Below are positions 11,640-22,429 of a stretch of 64,000 nucleotides of DNA, piece after piece; position 1 is the first letter of the stretch; each line of letters begins with the position of its first letter. The notes beneath the pieces were generated by a model that worked only from the letters and a program-made list of their open reading frames with translations, was not told where the DNA came from and ran no database searches. This DNA comes from Trichostrongylus colubriformis (Eukaryota > Nematoda > Chromadorea > Rhabditida > Trichostrongylidae), in contig OZ022256.1 in the NCBI GenBank assembly GCA_963978905.1, positions 35,946,001 to 36,010,000 of the forward strand, given 5' to 3'. The translations under genes were made by a program, and so were the position numbers.

Positions 11640-11990
11640 TCCATATCGCAGCGCTTGATTGGGCGTGGCCTACGGACTTGGGTGAGAGTGCACCAAACTC
11701 TCTCCCTGCCACTTACTCTCACTTCGTCACACACTCTCACTCTCATTACTCACCACAGTTCGCAGGCCACGCGCTGCGCAATAGACTGTACGCCTATTTT
11801 CATTCATTTCGCTGCTATATTGAGCTTGTTTTCAGACTATCTTCATCCCAATAGAACTCGGTTGGATTCAGCTCTTTGAATGTTTTCAGCTCACATTTGG
11901 CTGATGATAGTGTTTTATACATTCATTTCAGTTCCTGGCCAAGATCTTCCTTACTTGCATTCTGTGCTGCGTATCCTCCTTGCTTTTGCA
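11640..11990. repeat. Family C repeat arm
   Basis: The stretch contains gcctattttcattcatttcg, 'atattgagcttgttttcaga' and the 'tgatagtgttttatacattc' block. The same blocks recur at 26660-26830 and, in reverse, at 12960-13070/13800-14000 and 27090-27260. The pairs in opposite orientation suggest a foldback family whose arms have been separated by later insertions. The preceding tgggcgtggcctacggactt segment also recurs at 23790-23880. Confidence 0.55.
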
Positions 11991-12311
11991 TATCAGCGTG
12001 AGGATATTAGAAAAGTAGATAAGGTGTGAAGAGTGTAGTTCCGCATAGGGAGAGGGAGTTCTGTGAAGAAGGGGTGGTATTGCTTCTGTGCCACGCGGTG
12101 TAGTACTCGTTTATTGACCAACGAAATCGACCACCTCAAGCTTGGGTAATTAAACGAAACCAAGAAAAAGTAATCTAACATAACGTTGAAATTAGAACAT
12201 AGTGTGTAATACAAAGGGAAACGGCAAGCAAAGCTTCTACGATGATAAATAGACATGTTCACTTCCCTAAAGCTAAAAGAAGGATGAGGAATAAAATACT
12301 GAGAGAGAGAA

Positions 12312-12552
12312 AAATGAGTCATGCGCCAAAAACCTAGGTTGAGCCATGCACCAGAGAAGTAGGTAGAAATACAACCGATGGTACCCGAACCAACCTAGGA
12401 TATTGATTGCCCATATTCAAACTGCAATGTTACGTGCTATAAAGAGAATGGGTAATTTTTCATGCACCAGAAAATAGGATGAGCCATGCACCAGAAGAAG
12501 GTAAAAATGCACAAAGAGAAAAGGATGGTTTAAGAGCAAATCATGCACCGAA
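12312..12552. repeat. Irregular repeat of a CATGCACCAG motif
   Basis: The word catgcaccag or a one-base variant occurs five times: near 12316 (catgcgcca), 12342, 12460, 12485 and 12543. Several copies share the longer form gagccatgcaccagaag. Spacing is irregular (about 26, 118, 25 and 58 bp), so it is not a simple tandem repeat. No function can be assigned. Confidence 0.6.
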
Positions 12553-13080
12553 CTAATGCATGCCGTCGAGTGTCGTCTCAGGCTCGTCCGTCTCATATTT
12601 ATGCACCGTCTTATCGCACCATCACAGCCTTCAACAGAATGTTCAACATATTCTCAACTTCTCTAAACATAGGAAAGCTTTTAGTCGAGATTTTTGCGAA
12701 AGATAACGAATTTATGCTAAAAATCGTATAGTTCTAAATAATACTTTCTACCTGGTATTTTTGGAATCACGATGTTCGTGATAGTTCCGATATGGGCGAA
12801 ATCATCCATTTGTGCAGGTACAGACTTTCGCACTATGGTGAAAGTGATTCGCTCATCGTTAAGCTTCTTCCCCTGAACCGAGCTATTTAAAGGCCTGAAG
12901 CACACTGCGGAATTTGGTTAGATACAAAATATATTATATAATTACATTATAGTATGACGTGAAGTCCACGGAGCGAAATTGTGCATATGGGTGGTGCAGA
13001 GCATAGACAGTGAAATGGGTGCATCCAAAACGCTGTCATCAACAAAGTGAACTGGAAACAGCCAAATTGTTTTCATTTCA

Positions 13081-13541
13081 TTAAAGGCACACCACGCGAT
13101 AATCAAAGTGGTCCTTATCTTCTGAGGGCAGGTAGACCCTTGGATGGTTGGGAAGATTGCACCCTTTTCGCGACTCCACGGCTCACTCCCGCCGCGCACG
13201 GGCCGGTCGACCTGAGCCGAGTTGAGCCCATCGAGCCGAATCACACCCGGCTTAGACGAGAGGGAAATTTGCGATAAGACAAGATAAGGCAGCGATATCA
13301 ATAGCGAAGGTAGTTTCAACAAGAAGGAACAGGTGATATCGTAGCATTCTGCGCGATATCATCGAGCAAAAACTCATTTCTAAACTCCCATACTCGTACG
13401 AGGACCGATGGCAGAGAGCTTTATTTCTGGTGGTTTTGAGGAGTTTTGATTCATTTTTCTTCACTGGTGGGTAAACCAGGGCCTCTACTTCCTGTAACAC
13501 GCGCGATAGCTCTCACAATTTTTCGCGAGGTGTGCCTTTAA
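13081..13541. mobile_element. TTAA-flanked MITE family B, copy 2
   Basis: It begins ttaaaggcacaccacgcgat and ends tcgcgaggtgtgcctttaa, giving a terminal inverted repeat of about 17 bp between TTAA sites. It aligns with copy 1 (6546-6994) in reverse, sharing gataatcaaagtggtcctta, gataagacaagataaggcag and ctcgtacgaggac. It is inserted in a family C repeat, whose two halves lie at 12960-13070 and 13545-14000. Confidence 0.75.
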
Positions 13542-13544
13542 ACA

Positions 13545-14010
13545 GAATCCAGTTGAGGTCAATGCAAATAGGGGGAGGGGAGACACAACTTTTCACCAAC
13601 GTTGAAGCTTCTTCCCTCCCTACGCTCAGGTTGAAATTCATATTCTTTCCACCCGCATAAAAAGCATCTGCCAAGGCATCTGTCTCATTTGCCACAGCCT
13701 GCCTAGAGAGCGTAAGAGTTCCAACGTCGGTGGGAATTTTGCGTCTCCCCCCCCCCCCTCCCTCTTGTATTGACCCTTCAATTGAACTGAAATCAACTGA
13801 ATTCTACCTACTGGAATGGAAACAATTCGGAAACAAGCTCAACATAGCGGTGAAATGAATAAAAATAGGCGTAGTTATGGTAGCCGCCCTTCTTACGTAA
13901 TTACACGCAATTCCCACGGAGGGCAGCGAACTCATGCGCAAGCGCAACGCGAAATCCTGACAATAGCGAACGCACCCCGATTCGCGTAGCACAAGATGGT
14001 TTAGGTCAAC
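13545..14010. repeat. Family C repeat arm with C-tract
   Basis: It contains a run of 12 or more C at about 13748-13761, then 'tgaataaaaataggcgtag', 'acgcaattcccac' and 'gcgaaatcctgacaatagcg'. The same order, including a long C-tract, occurs at 27180-27400. Related 'gtcaggatttcgca' blocks lie near 23293 and 26296. Confidence 0.55.
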
Positions 14011-14182
14011 TGAAGCAAAAAGAGTAAGATAAGGGAAGCAAACTAAAACATTGGAAGTTTAATAGTTTGAATATAGGTTCACAGAAAGGTATGAGTTTTG
14101 AAGTGTCGTAGTATCAAGACTAATGTCCATAGAATATTTCGGATAAGCTAAAGCAGTGCTTCTTGGAAAGCCCTCATTCAGA

Positions 14183-15853
14183 ATGTCAACATTCTTGCTA
14201 CTCGTCTGTGCTACTATAGGCACTCAAGGCCAAACCGTGAACGAGACGCTACAAAATCTCCCCCTGTTCTTAAGAAGTGAGTATCTCATTTGCTCTTCGT
14301 TAATCATAAATCATGTCTTACCTCGTTGCAATACATTAAAGGCAGCACAAGGGGTAATGTGGTTACAGAGAAATCCCCAAAAGAAGTTACTCGGGGCGAA
14401 ATCTTTAATCTTACGTGAGTTACTTGGAAACTGTGAGCCTAAGAAGGCTATTGTGGCGAAATCCAGGCGAAAAAACGCGCTTCCGAGCTGTAGAAACGGC
14501 GCAGCGGATAGAGCTGCCGCCTTTCGATAATCAACCCCGCCTCCTAGCGACGTGATACCGATACCGGGTCGGCTACGATGAGAGCGGCCGAGGATATGCG
14601 TTGAGATCGAAGGTATTGCAGCACGCTTTCGCACTTTTAGCCTGAAGCTCACTCCAGGAAACATACGCTGTCGTATTTCCAAAGATTCCCTAGTGTTTAT
14701 TCGGCAGCATACCAATGGAAATCTCGTTCGGAGTATCCGCCTCTCGACGGAAAGGTCGTCCGCGTTGAGGGTCAACGGAGAGAAGGAGGTCTTATCTCTC
14801 GGATTTTCGGACATTTCTATTCGTTTTTTCCACTGTCCTGTTACTAGGCATCTCGCCTTTCAGATTCACTACTTCTTTTACTTTTCGTCCGAATCTCCCC
14901 TAATGCTGCCTTTAATATGATCAGTCCGAGCATAAGAAAGTTTTGAGAACACCTTAGTGTTTCATCGTAGAGAAAATCAGGAAAGAGTCTCTCCATATCA
15001 GAGGATGGAACTGCAGGTCATCTATTGATCTCAACGGTTCCACTCTTAAACAGGGATGAAATTTGAGGAGATTTGATAGGGGCTATTCCTCCGTCCCCTT
15101 GATAGATAACGATTGTAAAAGACTCGAAATGGAATAGCATTGGGATTCTGGATGTGTCGACAACATGTAGGCGAGTGACTGCGCTTGGGCGCAGTTTCTC
15201 CATCGATGGAGTTTGGCAGCATGAGGTATCCTAAATTGAGCCTGTTCATCTTCTGAGGAATTGCCACGAAGCGCAGTAATGACAGATCAGTGAGGGAAGA
15301 ATCGGCTGACAAATACTCAGTATGTGGTAAAATTCAGAGCTCTGGATGCTTCTACATGTTTCGGCTCTCAATAATCTGTTATCGTCTTGACAAAAAATTG
15401 ACTGAATCGAAACAATCTTCCGAGCATGTTAACGAAGTGGTTAAGCTTTCTGTAAACTTACCACTCGCACGGTTAAAGTTTAAAAGTTTAGAAAGTTCGT
15501 TTAAGTTAAAATTTTAAAAAGAAATTTGAGTTTTAGTGTGCCTTCTTACTTTTTTGTACAATGTACTTCATTCATGGACATGGATAAGTAGATTGTTTTG
15601 AGCGAGCACTCGTTATTGTAGCTACTGCTGTACTAGATGTCATTAATATGTTTACCAATTCTCTAACAATGGAAGAAAAGGAGCGAATCAGCAAAGCAGC
15701 GGATCAATTTGGGAAAGACCACCAGAAAATGCCCGTAAGTACTCTGCAATTTTCTCTGCGTATTCTAGGATGAGTTTGTTCTGTTCTTGATTTTATACCG
15801 AATAGGGTGCGGCGAAAGACCTCTTGGCGAGGCTTTACGATACTAAAAACTAG
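14183..15853 (+). CDS. Small secreted protein, three exons, possibly DUF148/SXP-RAL-2-like
   Basis: The proposed exons are 14183-14276, 15592-15734 and 15806-15853, giving a 94-residue protein. Exon 1 encodes a signal peptide (MSTFLLLVCATIGTQG) and then QTVNETLQNLPLFLR. The LP-x-FLR motif just after the signal peptide resembles the start of nematode DUF148 (SXP/RAL-2) proteins. Exon 2 encodes a hydrophobic helix (ALVIVATAVLDVI) and a charged helix (SLTMEEKERISKAADQF). Exon 3 ends DLLARLYDTKN. The introns have good sites (A|GTGAGT, TAG|AT, CCC|GTAAGT, ATAG|GG) and frame is kept at both joins. Intron 1 (1.3 kb) holds MITE A copy 2. The protein is shorter than typical family members (about 150 residues), so a missed middle exon or gene decay is possible, and the family call is weak. 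Confidence 0.5.
14336..14915. mobile_element. TTAA-flanked MITE family A, copy 2
   Basis: It starts ttaaaggcagcacaaggggt and ends aatgctgcctttaa, so TTAA is present at both ends with an 11-12 bp inverted terminus. It aligns with the other three family A copies. It lies in the first intron of the secreted-protein gene, in the same orientation as copy 1. Confidence 0.8.
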
Positions 15854-15859
15854 AAAGGG

Positions 15860-16990
15860 AAGGACCCGAGGTTGAAGTGGCCTTTGTAATGAGATGCATA
15901 TCTTCTAACGTGTTTTCGTACGCTAATCTCCAATGTGATTTTCAAATTTGGAAAGCGACTCCCTGGACAGAATTACAAGCCTTTTTTGATGAACCTCGGC
16001 ACAAATGCAAGAGAATGCATATTGCAGCAAGCTGGCGCACAGGCGAGAGGCGCGCTCTGAAAACTGAAAACCGTGGATCGAGTCTATATGGAGTTACGGA
16101 ATTTGTACTTTGTTGAGCTTCCTCGAATAGTTCCAGTAGGCAAAATCTGCCTGAATTTTACCGCATCTCAACCCTGCTTTTGGCCTATACGTGGTCAGGT
16201 AGTAGACGTACCAGCCTTTTCACGTCCATCTTGTTAGGCTGAATCAATACTTCAAAATCGGAATAACATCTGCATTTTTGAGCACATGTGGCATTAAGCA
16301 ACTTGAACTTGGAAGTTTTCACAATGTGCACAATGATTGAAACAATTTCGTCACAGTCCGTCGCCTAACAAGCACTTCCCAAATGTGATGAAAAGCAGAT
16401 CACAGAGGTGGCTCAAATAGAAGCAAACCATGAGTATGAATAGAATCTTTCAAACTTAGCGGCGTAGTGCGTGGGCGTGTGGAAAATACACAAATACGGA
16501 TGCAGGTGATGGAGATATGAGTATGCACAAGAAAGTCGATCTTATGTGCAATTACATGAGCTGTCGTTTAGAACATGCCCTTTGATCACTGCGAAATTGG
16601 TAATCAAGATGCGATAATATCAAAATAAAAGCGTGTTCTTGAGCTAGTAGAAGAAGTCCCTCAGAACACAAATCGTACGGCCCACGAGGATACTAACCAT
16701 CATCTTCGATTCAGAGCGACACTTACTACCTCTGTGCCAGCTAGTGCCAACGGTGTCACCTCTTGTGGTGCATTCATGCTGTCTAAGAAATGGCCTTGTA
16801 ATTCTGGTCAAAGGATCGTTTTCCAAACTTTGAAAACAGATTCGCGATCAGCAACCGGAAACACATCGCACGACATATATTCGTAAACATTCCGAAAAGC
16901 ATTACATGGTTAGCCTCAAGAATGCAAACTGCATTTGGTATGGACGCAATGACAGAAATGGGAGGGGCAGCGCACGTCGCAGGTAACCGC
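15860..16990. other. Intergenic stretch, nothing recognised
   Basis: This is the sequence downstream of the small secreted-protein gene. No exon with convincing splice sites and no repeat pair was seen. Confidence 0.4.
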
Positions 16991-16993
16991 CGC

Positions 16994-17368
16994 TCTGAGG
17001 CAGCGGTCATACTTTACGTGCCTGCGTGAGACTGACGCAAGCACTTTGCCAGCCGCAGACGACGGCGTCAATAGATAATGCGCAGCGTTTACGAAATTCT
17101 TGACCCAGTCACACTACAGTATGATGATCGTGGCCTCTTCCAATCTTGGCGCTGTGCCAGTATGGTGATCGTGGCCGCTTCGTATACTGGCACAGTACCG
17201 AGATTAGAAGTGGCCACGATCGTCATACTGTAGTGTGACTGGGTCAAGAATTTTGTAAAAAAAAATGGCGAAATGGTTGCCGGCTGGCAAAATGGTCACG
17301 CCATTTTGACGCCGGCACCAACTCGCAGACAACTAACGCAGACACGTGAAGTATGACCGCGGCCTACC
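16994..17368. mobile_element. Family G foldback element with inner palindrome
   Basis: Outer arms: gcagcggtcatactttacgtg (left) and cacgtgaagtatgaccgcgg (right) are reverse complements. An inner palindrome follows: aattcttgacccagtcacac near 17096 and gtgtgactgggtcaagaatt near 17236, with gtatgatgatcgtggcc repeated inside. A related element lies at 59300-59690. The same 'ggccgcggtcatact' terminus ends the MITE 56711-56889, and a half element is at 38205-38345. No coding capacity. Confidence 0.7.
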
Positions 17369-17375
17369 TGTCTCG

Positions 17376-17985
17376 TGTTCTCACAGTAGTAGGCTTAAAA
17401 CACTCGATTGAGTTGCAAGGAGTGTAACAGACTATGGGCTTCAGGGCGCTCGAAAGGGAATAGTTGGGCAGTTTAGGATCAACTCAAAGAGTATGACTGG
17501 GCATTGTTAAGTCAATGAGAAAACGGTGTGAAATTCCTGAAAAATACATAAAAACAGGTTCAAAAGAGGAATACGTCAGATTCCTGCAAATGTCCTTGCC
17601 TATCCAAATGGTATTGTTCATGATATCAAAGATTGCATATGCAGTATGTTTATGTTTGTTTAAAGTCAAGCCAAAACTGATTGGTAGTCAAAAGCCACAC
17701 CTTGGTAACGATGAAAGAGCAAATCTCAATCCTCAGTCGGAAATATGAGAATCAAAAAAGCGTTAAAATGCGATTTCGACATCCTTCCCTTATTGGAGCG
17801 ATCTTTGTTCCAGGGTGCGAGAAAGTGCAAGTGAGCTCTGGAAACTTTTGAGATTTACATTGAATGAAGCAGAACTTATGCGCTTAAATTGTTGCAGTAT
17901 ATAGCCTTCGATGTGGGGGCGTGCATCATCGCGGGAGATTACCGCTCCTTCCCTGTTAAATGAAGAATAACATACTGTCGAACAT
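17376..17985. other. Non-coding stretch with one 77-codon open frame
   Basis: An open frame at 17515-17748 (+) was inspected. It has no recognisable domain or clear splice sites, so it is not called a gene. Confidence 0.35.
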
Positions 17986-17990
17986 TTTTT

Positions 17991-18101
17991 GGTGCTATCG
18001 CAATGACAATGGGGGGCATCTCATAAGAAGATGTTTCCTTCCCCTTCTGAGCCTATGAAATGGCGTCTATAGTGGGATGCTCCCCATATTGCGATAGCAC
18101 C
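17991..18101. mobile_element. Small MITE with GGTGCTA termini
   Basis: ggtgctatcgcaatgacaat at the left pairs with atattgcgatagcacc at the right. The centre contains a second weak pair (ggggggcatc / gatgctcccc). The GGTGCTA terminus is shared with the larger element 28393-28791. T-rich flanks on both sides prevent a clean target duplication call. Confidence 0.55.
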
Positions 18102-18357
18102 CTTTTTTTTCAGTAGGGCTACTCTCCTACTATCCGCAGCATAGCAACATATCTGTCAAAACGCCGTCATATTCCGAGCTAGCCCTAACGCATTCTCCAT
18201 GAGTTTTGAAGCATCTGGTGCCATCAGCAAGAATGCGTGGTTTCATGCTGGCCCAAATAAAGCTAGCATCCATGTAAAAATTTCTTCAACACTTGGTGTC
18301 CAGAAGACATGATTTTTCTCTGCAAATTGATACCCGAGTAGCCTACAAATTACCATG

Positions 18358-18389
18358 TTTATTTATTTATTCATTTATTTATTTATTTC
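18358..18389. repeat. TTTA/ATTT microsatellite
   Basis: About eight units of the 4-bp repeat attt, with one interruption (attc). Confidence 0.9.
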
Positions 18390-18861
18390 AATACACTCAA
18401 AGGTGTGCACAATAAAACAGAAGATCCAAGGTGTGAAAAACATTGGCATGTAAAACAGCTACACTTGGGCTCACCATTGTATCAAAAAATTAAATAGCAC
18501 CAATAGTGAATGTACTGTGCTCTTCTAGATGAGATGGCAAAGACTAATGTAGCAGAAATGAGTCACCCTTAGGCACTTTAACAGGTTTATATATATTTTT
18601 TTGGTCGCGGCATCCAAGAAAAAAGTCATTAAAGCACTAGTTATAACAGGGTTTACTGCCAGCTAAGATAACCGAGTCTGAGGCCGCAGCATGTAGGGCG
18701 GATGCAGGTTGCATCTCATTAACCTAAACACAGACCCAACACAGCACCTGAACAGAAACTGAAACACTAGATTCATGCACAGCATCAATATTTTATTTAC
18801 TACAAGGGTGCCATTGGTGGTTCCACATCCAGAATGAGCCAGAACAAATAGATCACCTGTA

Positions 18862-20914
18862 TCACCTGTCGTCCCGTTGTTCATCGAGAGCCTCGAGCGG
18901 GCGCCAGCAACGTCTCCATTCATCCCTGTCGCGAGCCAAAGCAGTCCAGTGAACGTTTCTGGCTCCAAGGACAGGTAGCGTCTCGTTCCTTTCGCGCAGA
19001 GTTTTCGTGAAGAAGTCTGACCATCGGGCCGGCGGTCGTCCAGGTGTTCGTCTGACGTCCCGAGGGATCCAGTCGGTAACCGCTCTGGTCCAACCGTCAT
19101 CACGATGTCGCATGACGTGTCCGGCCCATCTAATCTTCGATTCCTTGGCAAATACGACGACGTCCCTGATCATTGATCGACGACGGAGTTCGGAACTCCG
19201 GATTCCCCTCTGCACTTGCGTGTATCGGGATACTCTGAGCATCGTCCTCTCGATGGCGCGTTGGATGACGCCGACCGCATGCTCCTCCTGCTTACGTAGA
19301 GTCCAGGTCTCTGAGGCGTATGTTGGGGCAGGAAGGACAGCGGAATCGAAGAGATGGGCGCGGAGCCGGATGTTCTTCGTCTTCTTCACTACTCTCTCGA
19401 TGGTCTTGAAGGCTCCCCATGCCGCTCTTTTCCTCCTGCTCAGCTCTGGTGCTAAGTCGTTCATCATATTGACTTCCCGACCTAGATACACATAGCCGAA
19501 GCATTCGGTGACGTTCGTTCCGTTGAGCGTGAATGGGGCGTCAGGTACCAATTCGTTTCTCATACACATCGTCTTCGTCAGGTTCAGCTGTAGACCGATC
19601 TCTCCACACTCGCAGTCGAAATCGTCTAGCATCCGTTCCGCTTGCTGGATTGTCGGTGTGATTAGCACGATGTCGTCAGCGAAGCGGAGGTGGTGTAGAT
19701 GCCGGCCATCGACCTTCACTCCCATTCCTTCCCATTCCAGTTGACGCATGACGTTCTCAAGAGCGACGCTGAATAGTTTAGGCGAGATAGTGTCGCCTTG
19801 TCGAACCCCTCTCTTCACGTCGATGATGACTTGCTTGTAGAATGGCGAGATCCTGGTCGTGAAGTTGCTGTAGAGCTCACGAAGTACTCTTATATACTGC
19901 ACACCCTGGTTTCCCAGGGCTTTGATAACCGCTTCTGTCTCAACGGAGTCGAAGGCTTTCCTCAAATCGATGAATGTGAGACATAACGGCTGTTGCAAAC
20001 GGCGCCCCACGGATGGTCCGCGTGGAGCGCGGACCACGCCTAGCCTAACCCCTCTGGGGCCCTAACTAACAGCACTGTACTACTTGGGTAGCCCTAACGG
20101 TGTCAAGCAGGCTGACGCCTGGGAACTTTCACCCGGTAGCTACAAACTCTACAGCACGTAACGACTCTACTGAATTAAACCACACACACCGCTGAGAAAG
20201 ACCAAGGAACAACCTCTGCTAATACACAACAAGTACACGAAAGGGGACAAGTAGTTTATATTGGAGTAACAATAAAATCAATACAACACATCAAATGAAC
20301 TAGAACCAGAACTCACGCCGGGCTCTCGCTACGAGCCCCGTCCGACGACACTATTGCGATTCCAGGAGGTTTCCAAAGTTAGGGACAGTTCCGTAGCTTG
20401 TTCTAAGGGCCCAAGCCCCGTGGTGCCGCCGCCGGCCTCGTTAGAGAGGCCCGTGTGGTTAGACGAAACAGTTGAACAATCCACACAACGTGACGAACCC
20501 GAAGAGAAGACTGTCCCGGGGAGGTCCGTGATGGTGCCGCGGTGCGCAGCCGTCGTTCGATATCGAACGATCACGGAATATGACCAACGTGGCGAGGCGG
20601 CGGTCAAACCCACGGAAACCCGTGCGCCACGGGAACTGAGGAGCGATCCTCGCTATTCGCGACAACGGCATCTTGTACTCTCGCGATACTTCGATTAGTC
20701 TAGTGACCGTGTGGATGTGATCGATTGTACTGAATCCTCTCCGAAACCCTGCTTGCTCGCATGGCTGTCCTTCGTCCAAAGTTCTACCGATCATTCAAGA
20801 TGACACGAGTGAAGAGCTTGTAGACTGCAGACAGCAGGCAGATTGGACGATAATTGCCGATGTCGTGTGGATCTCCCTTCTTATACAGCAACACAGCCCT
20901 GCTAGTTTTCCACG
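18862..20914 (-). pseudogene. RTE reverse transcriptase fragment, interrupted
   Basis: The long downstream part (stop near 18862, open from about 19990) includes LTFIDLRKAFDSVETEAVI, GVRQGDTISPKLF and the catalytic LRFADDIVLI block, followed by the RTE C-terminal region (LRKQEEHAVGVIQRAI, KIRWAGHVMRHRDDGWT, RTPGRPPARWSDF). The upstream part (about 20670-20794) reads EQAGFRRGFSTIDHIHTVTR and is in the same frame once the LTR and one duplication copy are disregarded. Further upstream (20795-20914) [20 protein letters not shown] and [18 protein letters not shown] lie in another frame, so one frameshift sits near 20790. The LTR interruption, frameshift and 5' truncation make it non-functional. 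Confidence 0.9.
19991..20664. mobile_element. Solo LTR inside the RTE reverse transcriptase
   Basis: The 674-bp insert begins TGTTGC and ends CGCGACA, the TG...CA termini of retroviral-type LTRs. It is flanked by the perfect 5-bp duplication ACGGC (19986-19990 and 20665-20669). The interrupted reading frame is continuous across the duplication. It contains no credible coding sequence. An aataaa on the plus strand near 20268 suggests plus orientation, but both strands begin TG and end CA. It is unrelated to the BEL/Pao LTRs at 29036 and 32570, so it represents a second LTR family. Confidence 0.85.
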
Positions 20915-20929
20915 AGAACAAATAGATAC

Positions 20930-21950
20930 ACTCAGATAATCACTCGCACCTCAATCCACTACAGTTAGTTGTGAAAAAAATGGCAATCGCGTCATGGCGA
21001 TCAAGTAGTGGCGAGGCGGTGTCCGGAAGCTGAGCCGCTCAATCAGAAGCTTCATTCCCACATAGCATCCCAATACCAAAATTCACGAGCTGTGGAATTA
21101 AATCTAGTGTGTTCTTATGTATGTATAAACACTTTGTTTCTATGTACTGTGCATCGAAGTCAGAATAATTTGCAGTGAGACATAGTGCCAGGGCTCAAAG
21201 ATAGCTTGATCCGGTGAGATAACCGCTGAGTCAGTCTGACAAGAAGGAATCAATTAGGTGCTACCTCATAGAATTGCACAACAATACCTTCGGATAAAAA
21301 ATAAATGTAAATTAGTAGATTCATATGATTATTATCAATGTTGGACCAGTGTGTAGCTACACATAAGTAAACCAATATCAGAAACATCAGGTGAAGCACT
21401 TTAATTGGCTGGAATCAGGCTTCCTCTGTACTGAAAAAGTGGCTCTTCAAATGTTGTTGAGAAATCTCATGAAGTAGTTAAAACGCGAAAAGGTAGAAAC
21501 TTTTTGATCCCCCGCATGCACAAGTTGAGGTGGAATTTGTTAGAAGGCCGCATTCACGTGCAGCAGTGTCTTCTGTGGGTTCGTAAAGGCCGGTACGCAT
21601 TTCCAGAGGATGTGCACTTCAGTCTGAGATGTGCGGTCGCATTCACTGCCTGCACTTGCCTGCGCCCACTGGTAAAGGTGGTCTGCACGTTCCTCTCTCT
21701 TGTAACTCCAGTCTCCCTCACCACTTCTTTTTCGTTTGGATCTTCTCCTCAAGGTCTTCTCCACACGTAATGGCGAAAAGCATGGCAGCAGAAAGGCCAA
21801 GTGTTTCAATCGAGCTCTCTTATTTTCTTCTTCACCGGCGAGCCAGGGCACCGCTAGCTTTATTTTCAGAAAAGGGGTAAGCTACATGGAATTAACATCG
21901 AGTGCATCTTTGCCGACCTCACAATTACACATGTTTGTAACCATCCTAAC
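20930..21950. other. Non-coding stretch, nothing firm
   Basis: A minus-strand open frame at 21540-21851 ends with CQTEVHILWKC-like residues (read as SQTEVHILWKC), faintly like the C-terminal zinc motif of some retroelement proteins, but there is no supporting neighbour. The rest shows no recognised feature. Confidence 0.3.
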
Positions 21951-21959
21951 TTATTTCAG

Positions 21960-22295
21960 TATTACGACACTATCTTTAACACCAAAATGGAGCTGTTCGA
22001 AGCTATGGATGTAGCCGTGATGAGATATGTACAGAGGATTGAGTATATCAAAAACGAACTGGCTAGGTCATACGCTATGGAGGCAAGTTCACGGCAATTC
22101 GATTACAATGCGTGTATCGTCAGTGGCAGTTCTCTTCTGTACGGTGTATTGACGGGATAATGCGCAAGCTGAATACCTGAACATGAGTGCAAAACCACTT
22201 GCTGAGACCATTTTGTTGACAATTAGCTCCATGAGCGGCAGCTACTTCAAGGAGCGGGCAATTTTAGCCTACAGTAAACGCTTGCAGTTCGTTGG
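21960..22295 (+). CDS. Two candidate host exons, unrecognised gene
   Basis: A tttcag acceptor precedes an open block at 21960-22079 that reads YYDTIFNTKMELFEAMDVAV and continues MRYVQRIEYIKNELARSYAM. It ends at ATGGAG|GCAAGT, the consensus of a rare GC-AG donor. Downstream, an open block at about 22160-22295 reads EYLNMSAKPLAETILLTISS and then MSGSYFKERAILAYSKRL. The composition looks protein-like and helical, but I cannot join the two blocks cleanly in frame. No family is recognised. They may belong to one gene or be remnants. Confidence 0.25.
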
Positions 22296-22429
22296 TTTGC
22301 GGCAATTGCACACGCCTTGCCATGAGAATGTGAATTCATTGGATTTTTTGAATCAAAAACACCTTTGTTTCACTCGTCCCCCTTTCCACCCGGTGCTCTT
22401 GATATCCCATATTAGAAGAAATGGGTGGA

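Larger units (their letters stand above)
18854..20914 (-). mobile_element. 5'-truncated RTE-clade non-LTR retrotransposon
   Basis: The copy is bounded by the perfect 13-bp direct repeat agaacaaatagat (18841-18853 and 20915-20927), a target-site duplication. It lies on the minus strand with its 3' end at 18854, where a short ggtgatacaggtg tail follows the stop codon. It is truncated at the 5' end, so the endonuclease domain and the start of the reverse transcriptase are absent. A 674-bp solo LTR plus a 5-bp duplication interrupts it at 19991-20669, leaving about 1.38 kb of RTE sequence. Confidence 0.9.

Noticed and set aside
14311..14814. 167-codon minus-strand open frame
   Set aside because: It lies almost wholly in a TTAA-flanked MITE; the other copies of that MITE do not keep the frame open.
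18663..19504. Open frames of up to 162 codons overlapping the RTE region on both strands
   Set aside because: They are in other frames of the reverse-transcriptase sequence, which has clear catalytic motifs in the chosen frame.
21540..21851. 103-codon minus-strand frame with a TEVHILWKC segment
   Set aside because: A faint similarity to retroelement zinc motifs only, no neighbouring reverse transcriptase or transposon ends.
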